Part shown: positions 10,509-21,411 of the stretch, piece by piece
How the letters are laid out: every line of letters begins with the position of its first letter
Numbering within the stretch: the stretch's first letter is position 1
Assembly: GCA_036898135.1 (NCBI GenBank)
Contig: CM072526.1
Coordinates: 502,937-566,936 of the forward strand
Source of the DNA: Oncomelania hupensis
Taxonomy: Eukaryota > Mollusca > Gastropoda > Littorinimorpha > Pomatiopsidae
Direction: 5' to 3'
DNA: 64,000 nucleotides
Translations under genes and position numbers: made by a program
The notes under the pieces: generated by a model
Told to the model about the DNA's origin: nothing
The model's database searches: none
What the model saw: the letters and a program-made list of their open reading frames with translations, nothing else

Positions 10509-11147
10509 TGTTACGTTGAAACGCGCATGATGGTGCATGTGAAATGCGCACGATATTATGTGTGAAGCGCGCGCGATAGATCTGTTCGTTTTATTTTGCA
10601 AAGCATGCAATAATAGAGTGTATTTACCTTTGATTTGGGTTTGCATTGTTGTCAGAAGAAGCTTTGTATAACGTTGATAATTTTCGTTAGTCATTATTGG
10701 AGAATTCTCTAGATTTGCGTGTTTACTGTCGATAGAAATTTCCCGATAAATGTCGAAGTTTGAGAACGTTCCTGGAATGTTTAGAAAGATGTATGACGTA
10801 AGTCAGTGATGACGAAGTTTTATTTGATTGGTTGTAGTGCGTCATTCTGCCGTGTTCTAAATTGTTCTCGAGTATGAAGAGACTATATAAGTGCCGCACT
10901 GTTTCAAAAAAAGTTGTTGATAGTGAGTTGGAAAGTAAAAAGTTGAGAGTGAAAAGGTGATTGTATGCAGTTGTTGATGTGTGCTGAATAAAAGTGGAAA
11001 ACTTCATACGTCGACTCTGTGACTTGTATGCTGATTGAACGGGTTGAGTGGATAATCGAATCCGAACTTACACTCATCAGGAGAATTCACGCATTGGGGC
11101 TGAATCAACTACTGATAGAAAAACACCATCATCGAATGAGTGTAACA
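10509..11147 (+). repeat. G1 5' LTR
   Basis: 639-bp LTR bounded by TGTTACG...TGTAACA. It contains a TATA-like 'actatataagtgc' (~10881) and an 'aataaa' (~10986). It is paired with the 3' LTR at ~25430-26067 and related to the LTRs at 58942-59619 and 51490-52062. The 3' partner lacks ~14 bp near its start ('cgttgaaacgcgca'), and the pair differs by many one-base indels. Confidence 0.9.
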
Positions 11148-11647
11148 TTTTGGGGGTCAAGCAACGATTCACGCCATAGCCAAGGGTTCAACTGCGACAA
11201 CAAGCGAGTCAACGTTACGAGAGGCAGTCATAGAGGGTAGTCGCCAACAAGTTGCGTCGGGAGGGGCCAACATACTGGGACTACATCACCGATAGATTCG
11301 GGTTGACTGCAAGGGCGTGTAGTCGCTGAAGAGTTGCTTCGTGAGCGAACAACAGATCGGGACTACGTGGCTGCCGCAAGACTACGTCGAGGGACAGTCT
11401 CGGAGCTACATCGCCAGTATTACAGAGGGCGACGAGCGGACGTCGCGTCTACTTCAGCACAGGAGCGTATACATCAACACCAGCGTGGTGCAGCGTCGCA
11501 TACGACGAGGACAGCGGGGCCTGCGTCAGCGAAGGCGACTAGTGGCAAGCATCAGCGCTACTGCAGAAAGCGTGCTGTTCTAGAACAGTCTAGAAAGGTA
11601 CAGCACAGTCAAGAACTTTCCAGAAAAGAACTTTCCAGAAGCATCAA
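11148..11647 (+). other. G1 leader and primer-binding region
   Basis: The region between the LTR and the gag start. 'tgggggtcaagc' (11151-11162), three bases after the LTR, is the likely primer-binding site; I cannot name its tRNA. The rest matches the leader of the copy at 58393-58941, ending in short 'gaactttccagaa' repeats. An 80-codon frame without an ATG (11341-11583) is shared with that copy but is not convincing as a gene. Bases 11643-11647 are the 'atcaa' target of G2. Confidence 0.8.
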
Positions 11648-13024
11648 TGTCGCGATACAAGCGCCTACTCTACGCATCCTCGATATTCTGCTATAGTCCA
11701 GACAATGCGTCATAGACAATACGTCATAGACAGTGACGATAATAATATTGTTTTCGGAATGACGCAGTATGCGACATTGTTTTTATTTAGTGTAGTTCAA
11801 TTTTAGATTATTGTTACCATAGACAATTTGTGTACTATCCTTTCGATTGGCTGGATGTGGGAAATATCGTTAAGAAAAACCATTCGAGCGACCATCTTGG
11901 AGGGCAAGGGACGTATGTTTACGCCAGACCACTATTTCGGATTACTGAGGTCATAAAGTTGGTTCGAAAAGCTCGTCTCACCCTAAACAACACGTGTCGT
12001 AGACACCACAAACGAATCCTGAGCTGGTAAGTTACGATTCGATGTGTGAAGCTGGGAAATGGGTAGTCTTGTGCTTGTGTCCATTGCGCCATGCGAATCA
12101 TTCATCGTCCTTCATCAAGGTGATTCGTTATTATTCTTCAATGTATGCAAATTGTATGATAATAGTTATTTTAACATGTTGTTCTCATTTCATATAAATT
12201 CTTCAGCGCGTGAAGTTTATATGGTGATAGTTAATTTAACATGTTTAGCTTAGTTCAAAAGAATGTTGGTGCATTCTTAAACATTGGAACAGTGTGGATG
12301 AACAGCGAGGAAAGAACATTATTATGTTTTGAGAATAAGATACAATAACCCATGAATATGCAGGGTTCTTATTCAAACAACGTCAACGACGTTCCTCGCT
12401 GGTCATTCAACAGGATACAGATTGTGTATTTAGTCCCTGTTAATTTGTCTGTGCGCAGGGAAAGGATTTTTGTTTTTGCTTCCTTCTTCATAATATTTTC
12501 GACTGTCGGATTCCTGATATGATCGTTTTAACCTACTTCCATCCTCAACGCTTATTCTTCTGATGACATGGAGCTCGTCATATCCCTGACGTCCATGTGA
12601 AGCCAGCTGGACGATAATCCTTTTGGTCAAACGTGAGGACACAAACTGAGTTAAACAAAAGAGACAATTCTTCTTCTCCATCAGGGAATCTACGTCAGAT
12701 AAGTCACAACTTTAATCAACAGTGAAATTCTTTAGAACCATGATTTCACGGGTTTTCGTATCATATCATATGAAATAAATATCATCAACCATCAACCAGT
12801 GGTATTCTTTTTTAGTTGTAAAAAAGCAAACAGGACGAATGAATAGCCAATAATTTCTTTTATTCTTTATTTTCTATTTCTCAACATTATTTTCTTGTTT
12901 CTTATCGATTTTTAGGTATAATACAAAGAGGAAATTGATTCTATTTATATAAAATTCTTTCACTGTTCATTCATCTTTTAACATCTATATATATATTAAT
13001 ATAAATTATATATATAACGCGACA
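11648..13024 (+). repeat. G2 5' LTR
   Basis: 1377 bp, unusually long for a Gypsy element, ending in an AT-rich tract 'tatatatataacgcgaca'. ORFs inside it recur in the 3' LTR and are not genes. Confidence 0.95.
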
Positions 13025-13025
13025 A

Positions 13026-13037
13026 TGGGGGCTCGTC
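13026..13037 (+). promoter_or_regulatory. G2 primer-binding site (tRNA-Pro type)
   Basis: 'tgggggctcgtc' starts one base after the LTR. It equals the first 12 bases of the classical tRNA-Pro primer-binding site used by many retroelements; complementarity then fades. Confidence 0.75.
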
Positions 13038-15544
13038 TCGTGATAGTTGGAGTCACAATCACTTTTTAAGTCCTGTTACCACTGGTGGTGATGATATTTA
13101 CTACATTGTGCATGTAAATTATCATTGTATCATTCATTTGTTCAACGCGGGAGGTTGGAGGGAGCCGCTCTTACAAATGGGCGGACTTATGGACTACCCT
13201 ACCAACCAATGTAACATCAGCTTCCCACGTCGATCATAATTTACCAGTTATATTTACAGATATAATTAGGTTGCATATTTATAACCTTATGCAAATGACT
13301 CCCAGTACGTGTTGTCAATCAAATGTTCAGCAGTAATTTCGGGTATTACATGCTGTAAAAGATTAGGCAGAACGGTGGTCTATTTTATTATCTCAGTCTT
13401 AACCGATTGAGTGTTTGAAGCTAATATTGGAATCCAATAGCATTTGTTGTTATAGTGAATCCGGAGACGCGAGGACCTGTGTCAATATTAGAAGGAGAGA
13501 GATAACAAGTTATAATTTAGTATAAAGACTAAATAACTTGTTGACCTACTAGTCACCTTTGAAGGTAAGGTAAATGTTCTATGTTCAACGGACCGAACAG
13601 TAGACAGACAGTAGCGTCGCGCTTAATAGATCAGTGATAAACGGAATAATCACATAGGATCATTAAGTCAGTTTTGTAGCCTAACATTTCTGTTCGCCGA
13701 AGTAAGAGCGACATAGAAAATTAGAAGAATACTCGTAGTGAGAGAGTATTAGCAGAAGGGTCTAGTAAACTCATCCGCCACAAAGGAACGGACACACAGT
13801 AAATCCCTGAGACACAGGTGTATCATCCAGGGTGGATTGTATCTGTGCGGCAATCAAATAAGGCCACGTACAGTTGATCTTATTAGGCGAATCAAGGTAA
13901 AGGTAGCAGGATAACTTTTGTGAATTTGATAAGTTTAGCTACTGGATTCGAGCCTAGACAGTGACACGTTATCACAATTCTAATTACATTACAAGAATGA
14001 ATTAGAATCTTTGAGTTCGAAGTAGAACTGGTGTTAACAAGAGGGTGCCATTGCCGGATACACAAAACTCTTCTTTTCAAGTTCTTGGTTTTATGCTGTT
14101 AATACGCGAATAGCAAATAACAGAATTTGCAGTAAAAGCGTATAGTTATAACGAATCCATTGGGGTTGTTCGAAGATATTTCAAAGAGTTGCCATTTTGT
14201 TGTTTTTTTTCTCCTCGGGGAAATAACGTCATTGACGTGACGTAATCGGCGTGACGAAATCCGAACTTCTCGAACGCTAATATAGATTCAAGATTCAAGA
14301 TAATTTATTGCCAAGTGAATGATACACAAGGAATGCATTTGGTCAACGCTGCAGCACCACACAAAAGCACATATAAAAACATATAAAGCATAGTGAAAAT
14401 GTGAACAAGCTGACAATAATCACAATATAAAAATAGAAGATAAAGTCATAAAACAGATGAACTGTACAAAATTGGCAAATATATATTTGCTAGTCAACAC
14501 ACACACACGCACGCACGCACATTGCTGAAACATCCATTCGACCTCGTGTTACTTTAACATTAACACGCCTATGCGCAGCGAGTAGGCCTACTTGTACGAA
14601 ACGTGCTCTACGACAAATTATTGGCTCTCACAATAAGCATGGCTTCCGCATGTACTTGTTGAGGCCAAGGTCAGGGACCTGGGTATTATACAATAAATTT
14701 GATAAACTGTGGTTCTGAGTAAAGACTACACTGTCGAGTGCACTGACACTGGATACACTGAAATTGGATACCGAGGAACAAGAAGAAGAGACGGCTTAGC
14801 ATGGGAGGTAAGGGAATATTAGTTTCGGCATGCGGAAATCTGTGTTTAGCCTAGAGCAGAGGTAGGGTCTGTCTGAAAAATACACGTGTCCAATGTGACA
14901 CAAGCCGCAGCATCCGTCGCCCGCACACACACGGAGCATGCACAGCAAGAAATAATAATAATAACAATAATAACAACAATAATAACAACAATAATAATAA
15001 CAATAATATGTCATACTCACAAATTTTAAAACTACTGCAGTCACAGTAGCAGATATTGCCGAAAATCACAGTACACAAATAGCACAAGTACAGACACATC
15101 AGTTTTATCACCAACACTGCACCATCCACATCAAAAGGAGTAACATAGTGTCTTTATAAAATGCATAAGAAATACCACCGATAAAACAACAAGAATAATA
15201 ACAATTAAAAAAACAAATTCAACAGAAACAACTTCTAACAAGTCTTACATCCCAACAGATGAGGTTCAACATTAGTGATGGCTCTAATATTAATTAGCTG
15301 TCTGAGCACCATTGCAAACAGGGTAGGGTATTGCATCAAGGGTTTCCAAGGGTGACACGCTTGTATACAAATCTTTAAATCCATTCTTAGCTGCAGATTA
15401 CCCAACAGTGGATAGTGTATGGGGGGAGGGAGATGTAAGGGTAGAATATAGAAGTTATATACACACACACACCACACACACACACACACGCACCCGTATT
15501 GTATTGTATTCTTTTGTGTCGTATTACATTTTTGACATTCGTGA
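13038..15544 (+). other. G2 leader with probable retroelement tail insertion
   Basis: 2.5 kb without coding sequence, long for a leader. At 14283-14312, 'gattcaagattcaagataat' resembles, on the minus strand, the 3' end of a small retroelement with a heptamer tail, so part of 14280-15500 may be a later insertion; its far border was not found. (aat/aac)n runs at ~14948-15008 and (ac)n at ~15463-15489. Confidence 0.55.
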
Positions 15545-15910
15545 ATGACAACTCGTGCTCAAGCGAAAGCAATGGAAGCCAACGATCCTTTCTTAAAGTT
15601 TAAGGCAGAAGGAGAAGCGTTGGGGTTGTCGGGTCCAGATCTTGTCAATTACGTCAAGGAAGAAAAAATGCGTCTAGCTGAAGCTGACGAACGAAAACGT
15701 CAGGCTGAAGCTGAAGAAAGCAAACAACAAGCTGAAGCTGAAGAAAGAAAGCGACAAGCTGAAGCTGAAGAAAAGAAGCGACAAGCTGAAGTTGAAGCTG
15801 AAGAAAGGAAACGGCAAGCTGAAGTTGAAGCTGAAGAAAGGAAGCGTCAAGCTGAAATCGATGAAAGGAAACATAAAGCAACATTGGAATATGAATTAGA
15901 ACTCGAATGA
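15545..15910 (+). pseudogene. G2 gag N-terminal coiled-coil segment
   Basis: An ATG-started 121-codon frame. Residues ~1-40 are ordinary. Residues ~45-110 are tandem 8-10-residue units of the type A-E-A-E-E-R-K-R-Q, a highly charged predicted coiled coil, encoded by ~24-30-bp DNA repeats. It ends at TGA (15908-15910), but the next gag frame is in the same phase, so this is the N-terminus of one gag protein cut by a single stop. The relative at 54802-58392 has the same design (charged coiled coil fused to gag) with no stop. Confidence 0.8.
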
Positions 15911-15919
15911 ATACGTCAC

Positions 15920-17161
15920 TTGAATAGTGACAACACCAACGACAATGCTGCCGATCCGTCGGATTCCCATTCATCACAGTTTTATCAGGAAAAACTGAAG
16001 ATAAAACTACCTTTTCTGGAAGACAAAGATGATCTGGAAGATTATCTACGCACATTTGAGAGAACGGCTAAGATTCAAGAATGGCCAATTAATCAATGGG
16101 CTCCTCGCCTAGGCACCTTGCTAAAAGGGAAAGCGAGGGAAGTCTACTCTATGTTGAATGATGCTGATGCCGGAGATTACGGAACATTACGGCGATCATT
16201 ATTGTTCCGATTCCAGCTGACGGCAGAAGAATATCGGAAAAAATTTCGAGAGGCCAGAAGACAGCAAGGAGAATCAACACAAGAGTACGCTACCAAGTTA
16301 GATCTCTGGTTATCCAGATGGCAGGAACTTGCAGGGAAAGACAACACATATGACGATCTGCGTGATTTGATACTGCAAGAAAAGTTTCTTAGTGGGATAC
16401 CGTTTGATCAAGCGCGTTTTGTCAGAGAAAGAGAGCCGGAGACGATGGGCGATGCAATAAGATTTGCTTTAACCTACGAATCAGCAAAGCAAGCCACTAT
16501 GTCTGATCATGAAAGACCCAGGAATAGATTCGGAGATAGACTCAAGCATAGAAGAAGGAAAGAAGATGAGGAAGGAGATAAAAAGAAAGTGGAGGCAACG
16601 CAGAAGCAGCTCCACAACGTCAGGACAAGGAGGCCTGAAGTAACCTGCTATACTTGTCACCAGCAAGGTCATGTGGCGAGACAATGCCCAAAAGGAGGGA
16701 AAGAAAACAAAGCAGCCGCCGCAATAGCTGGAAGTATAGGGCAGGGAGATGTACAGAGTCACGGCAAGCTCTGTTCATTATGTACGGCGATACCGTTCTC
16801 GCCGGAGTGCCAAGTAGAAGTAGAAGGAAAGCAAGCGACGGCATTGCGCGACACTGGAGCGTCGATCACCATCGTCGATTCCAGTCTCATACCCGAGCGA
16901 TGTTTGTCAGGAGAGACCATTGAGATAGTGATGGCCTCGTCGCCTGCGAAGTTATCACTACCAATTGCGACGGTACACATGAACACACCATTCTTTGAAG
17001 GGAAGACTGTTGTGGCCGTTATGAAGCAACCGGTAGAGCAAGTTCTTGTAGGGAACTACCGTAAGTCTGAGGATGGGAACCTGACGCCTGTTCCAGTTTA
17101 CGCCATTCGAGAAGTATGCGCGGCAATGCAAACTAGAGCTTCTGTGGGGAAAACAGATTAA
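15920..17161 (+). pseudogene. G2 gag, zinc knuckle and aspartic protease
   Basis: A 413-codon frame continuing the reading frame of 15545-15910. It has no ATG near its start, consistent with being the middle of one ORF. Residues ~30-200 are retrotransposon gag (capsid-like, 'WAPRLGTLLKGKAREVY'). A CCHC knuckle 'CYTCHQQGHVARQC' lies near residue 240. The protease motif 'LRDTGASITIVD' (DTG) lies near residue 310. The frame ends at TAA (17159-17161), directly followed in the same phase by integrase sequence. In the G1-family copy on the minus strand the equivalent junction is open. The TAA is therefore a nonsense mutation or a readthrough signal. Confidence 0.9.
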
Positions 17162-17164
17162 ACA

Positions 17165-18886
17165 TTGAAAACATCCAATTCTCTGCTCGGGGATGTCACT
17201 CCAGTGGAGTTAGGACAAGCTCAGAAGGAGGATCCAACCCTGGAGAAAGCAAGGAAGCTAGCTGACAATGAGACCAAGCATGGGAAAGGAGGGCGCAAAT
17301 CAACTTCTAAAACTACCTACAGCTGGAGAAAGGGAATTTTGTACCGTACTTTTCTCCAAAACGGTAAAGAGACCAAACAAATTGTTGTCCCAAAGAAATA
17401 TCGCAACGAAGTGTTACGATTGGCCCATGACACGCCGATGTCAGGACACCTGGGTGTAACCAAAACCAGGAAGAGAATCTGGAACGATTTCGTATGGCCC
17501 GGAATCTGCGGAGACATCAGACGCTATTGCGCGTCATGTGACATATACCAGAGGACGTCACCGAAGGGTCAAGTTCGGAAACTGCCGTTGGGCAAGATGC
17601 CAATAATCCACACACCTTTTGATCGTGTGGCGGTGGATATCATCGGACCTGTCTTACCAGCGTCCGACAGGGGGCACCGCTATATAATCACCATGGTGGA
17701 CTATGCTACACGCTACGTCGAAGCCAAGCCATTAAAATCCATCAAAGCCGAAGATGTGGCCGAATCATTGTGGGAAATGTGGACTCGCTTAGGTATTCCG
17801 AGAGAGATTCTGACAGACAACGGATCTCAATTTGTAGGATCCCTAGCTGACGAAGTGAACAGGCTATTGAGTGTGAAAGGCCTGAGGACCACACCAAGAC
17901 ACGCACAATGCAACGGGTTGGTGGAACGTTTCAATGGTACCATCAAAAGTATGCTGAAACATCTTTGTCAAGAACAACCAAAAGAATGGGACAGGTTTAT
18001 TCCTGCACTTCTATTTGCTATCAGAGAAGTACCGCAAGAATCACTACAATTCTCTCCCTTTGAGCTTCTTTATGGACGAACTGTACGAGGACCGTTACAG
18101 ATTCTGAAAGAGCTCTGGACACAGGAAGAACAGACGGAAGAAACTAGGACCACATTTCAGTATGTGATCGACCTCCGCAACAGAATTGAAGAAACCTGTA
18201 AAATCGCCAGAGAAAATCTTGGAAAAGCAAGCGCTAAACACGCGAAACATTTCAACATGAAAGCAAAAGCACGAAAATTCAACGTTGGAGATAAAGTTCT
18301 CATGCTTGTTTCTGATAAAGCCAACAAACTGCAGATGCTATGGAAAGGTCCGTATGTTGTCACTGACCGCATCAATGAATGTGACTACAAGATTGCAGTA
18401 GGAGACAATGAGAAAATCTACCATGCTAACGCACTGAAACTGTACGTTGAAAGAGAAAAGCAAGTGGAAACTCATATCGTCGCCGTTGTCATGATCGACG
18501 AACATGAACAGAAAGATACTACTGGAACAAAAGATAGCATACCTGTGATTCAGCTGGAAAATACCCAAGGACCAGCAGATGTTCATTTGTCCGACAAACT
18601 GACAGAAAAGCAAAGAACAGAGCTTACAGAAATCTGCAACCGCAAGAAGTCTGTATTGACAGATTTGCCGGGGAAAACATCGTTGCAAGAATGTAATATC
18701 CCAATGGAACAGGATCAAGCTATATTTGTTCGACAGTACCCTCTGCCATATTCTAAGATAAAATTAATCGGAGAAGAGGTTGAAGCAATGTTGAAAATGA
18801 ACGTCATCGAACAAGCAGCATCACCACTACAGCGCACCTGTAGTACTTGTACAAAAGAAGGACGGCAACAACCGATTCTGTATTGA
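17165..18886 (+). pseudogene. G2 integrase, with RT start after it
   Basis: 573 codons in the same phase as gag-protease. The HHCC zinc domain is complete: H88, H95, C122, C125. The catalytic triad is D158, D218, E254, with exactly 35 residues between the last two. A C-terminal chromatin/DNA-binding part follows ('KARKFNVGDKVLMLV', 'GPYVVTDRI'). The last ~100 codons are the linker and RT N-terminus ('EAMLKMNVIEQAASP'). A one-base shift near 18830 throws the frame into a stop. RT resumes one frame over at ~18840. Integrase located upstream of RT is the Gmr1-type order. Confidence 0.9.
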
Positions 18887-19990
18887 CTACAGAAAATTGA
18901 ATCAAGCCACGAGATTCGATGCTGAGCCAATGCCTAACATCGATGAGCTATTTGCCAAGTTGAGCAAGAAGAAATATTTTTCCAAGATAGACCTCGCAAA
19001 AGGATACTGGCAAATCCCTATGAAGACAGAGGACAAAGAGAAAACCTCTTTCACTACACCGCAAGGTCAATTTCAATGGACTGTGATGCCATTTGGGTTA
19101 AAGAACGCTGGGGCTGTTTTCACACGCATGATGAGGAAACTTTTGAAACCGCTGAACGAAGACGCAGTCAGTAATTTCATTGATGACGTCATGGTAGCAA
19201 CTGAGACGTGGGAGGAGCACGTGCAAGTCCTCAAAGCAACGTTGGATAGATTACATGAGTGCAATCTGACAGCAAAACCTTCCAAGTGTTATTTTGGATT
19301 TGAGAGCCTGTCATTTCTAGGACACATAGTTGGTCAAGGTACAATTCAACCAGAAGAGGACAAGGTTGAAAAGATCAGAAACGCGCAACCACCGAAGACG
19401 AAGAAAGACTTGCGCGCTTTCTTGGGTCTAGCAGGGTATTATCGGAAGTTCGTGCCGAACTTCGCTACGCTCGCACTGCCGCTGACTGAAAAGACGAAGA
19501 AAGGGCATCCTGAACGAGTTCAGTGGGACGACAAATGCGAAGAAGCATTCACGTCACTCAAGCGAGAGTTGTGCAAGAAGCCAGTCATCTGTCTCCCTGA
19601 TCCAGAGAAACAGTACGTCCTGAGGACGGACGCATCAGACAGAGGTATTGGCGCTATCCTGATGCAAGACCATGGTGATGGTTTACAACCAATCGCGTAC
19701 GCCAGCAAGAAGCTGAGTGAAACTGAAGGCCGGTATGCCACGATCGAGAAGGAATGCATGGCAATAGTATGGGAATACGGAAGTTTGAACAATACCTGTT
19801 TGGAACAAAGTTTGTTATCGAAACAGATCACCAGCCTCTACAATATCTGCAAAAAGCAAGGACAGAAAACGGACGGCTGATGAGATGGGCCATACAACTC
19901 CAACAGTACAACTTCTCTGTACGTGTCATTCCAGGCAAAGACAATATCGGGCAGATTATCTCAGCCGCTCGATGTAAGTGTAAGGAAAAA
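18840..19990 (+). pseudogene. G2 reverse transcriptase and RNase H
   Basis: RT motifs in order: 'DGNNRFCIDYRKLN', 'FSKIDLAKGYWQIP', 'MPFGLKNAGAVFTRMM', 'NFIDDVMVAT' (IDD catalytic pair), 'FLGHIVG', then 'LRAFLGLAGYYRKFVPNF'. RNase H follows with 'LRTDASDRGIGAIL', 'YATIEKECMAIVW' and, after a one-base shift near 19775, 'VIETDHQPLQYL'. A further shift near 19945 disrupts the final 'DNI..' motif. The frame ends about 50 bases before the 3' LTR polypurine tract. There is no envelope gene. Confidence 0.9.
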
Positions 19991-20010
19991 TTGCATTCTT
20001 GATTTTTCAC

Positions 20011-20025
20011 TTAAGCGGGGGATAT
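20011..20025 (+). promoter_or_regulatory. G2 polypurine tract
   Basis: 'aagcgggggatat' lies immediately 5' of the 3' LTR start (20026); it is the expected plus-strand priming site. Confidence 0.7.
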
Positions 20026-21405
20026 TGTCGCGATACAAGCGCCTACTCTACGCATCCTCGATATTCTGCTATAGTCCAGACAATGCGTCATAGACAATAC
20101 GTCATAGACAGTGACGATAATAATATTGTTTTCGGAATGACGCAGTATGCGACATTGTTTTATTTAGTGTAGTTCAATTTTAGATTATTGTTACCATAGA
20201 CAATTTGTGTACTATCCTTTCGATTGGCTGGATGTGGGAAATATCGTTAAGAAAAACCATTCGAGCGACCATCTTGGAGGGCAAGGAACGTATGTTTACG
20301 CCAGACCACTATTTCGGATTACTGAGGTCATAAAGTTGGTTCGAAAAGCTCGTCTCACCCTAAACAACACGTGTCGTAGACACCACAAACGAATCCTGAG
20401 CTGGTAAGTTACGATTCGATGTGTGAAGCTGGGAAATGGGTAGTCTTGTGCTTGTGTCCATTGCGCCATGCGAATCATTCATCGTCCTTCATCAAGGTGA
20501 TTCGTTATTATTCTTCAATGTATGCAAATTGTATGATAATAGTTATTTTAACATGTTGTTCTCATTTCATATAAATTCTTCAGCGCGTGAAGTTTATATG
20601 GTGATAGTTAATTTAACATGTTTAGCTTAGTTCAAAAGAATGTTGGTGCATTCTTAAACATTGGAACAGTGTGGATGAACAGCAAGGAAAGAACATTATT
20701 ATGTTTTGAGAATAAGATACAATAACCCGTGAATATGCAGGGTTCTTATTCAAACAACGTCAACGGCGTTCCTCGCTGGTCATTCCATTCAACAGGATAC
20801 AGATTGTGTATTTAGTCCCTGTTAATTTGTCTGTGCGCAGGGAAAGGATTTTTGTTTTTGCTTCCTTCTTCATAATATTTTCGACTGTCGGATTCCTGAT
20901 ATGATCGTTTTAACCTACTTCCATCCTCAACGCTTATTCTTCTGATGACATGGAGCTCGTCATATCCCTGACGTCCATGTGAAGCCAGCTGGACGATAAT
21001 CCTTTTGGTCAAACGTGAGGACACACACTGAGTTAAACAAAAGAGACAATTCTTCTTCTCCATCAGGAATCTACGTCAGATAAGTCACAACTTTAATCAA
21101 CAGTGAAATTCTTTAGAACCATGATTTCACGGGTTTTCGTATCATATCATATGAAATAAATATCATCAACCATCAACCAGTGGTATTCTTTTTTAGTTGT
21201 AAAAAAGCAAACAGGACGAATGAATAGCCAATAATTTCTTTTATTCTTTATTTTCTATTTCTCAACATTATTTTCTTGTTTCTTATCGATTTTTAGGTAT
21301 AATACAAAGAGGAAATTGATTCTATTTATATAAAATTCTTTAACTGTTCATTCATCTTTTAACATCTATATATATATTAATATAAATTATATATATAACG
21401 CGACA
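20026..21405 (+). repeat. G2 3' LTR
   Basis: 1380 bp, nearly identical to 11648-13024. By eye about nine differences, mostly single substitutions and small indels, including a 5-bp 'ccatt' duplication near 20785. The target duplication 'atcaa' follows. Confidence 0.95.
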
Positions 21406-21411
21406 ATCAAG

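Larger units (their letters stand above)
11648..21405 (+). mobile_element. Gypsy element G2 (Gmr1-like), complete
   Basis: A 9.76-kb element with terminal TGTCGCG...CGCGACA LTRs and a 5-bp duplication 'atcaa' (11643-11647 and 21406-21410). It landed just before the G1 gag ATG (21412). The order is LTR, tRNA-Pro-type primer site, long leader, coiled-coil/gag, CCHC, protease, integrase, RT, RNase H, polypurine tract, LTR. Integrase before RT is unlike standard Gypsy and matches Gmr1-like elements. By eye the LTRs differ at roughly nine places in 1380 bases. The coding region is nonetheless broken by two in-frame stops and about three one-base shifts. Confidence 0.95.

Noticed and set aside
11341..11583. 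80-codon leader frame conserved in the copy at 58506-58748
   Set aside because: It starts at GTG, not ATG, and similarity equals that of the surrounding leader DNA; no sign of coding constraint.
11830..12681. Several 60-83-codon frames inside the G2 LTR
   Set aside because: They recur at 20207-21063 only because the LTR is duplicated; no domain and no start support.
14796..15129. Tyr/Cys/Leu-run ORFs on the minus strand
   Set aside because: They come from (aat/aac)n repeats in the G2 leader.
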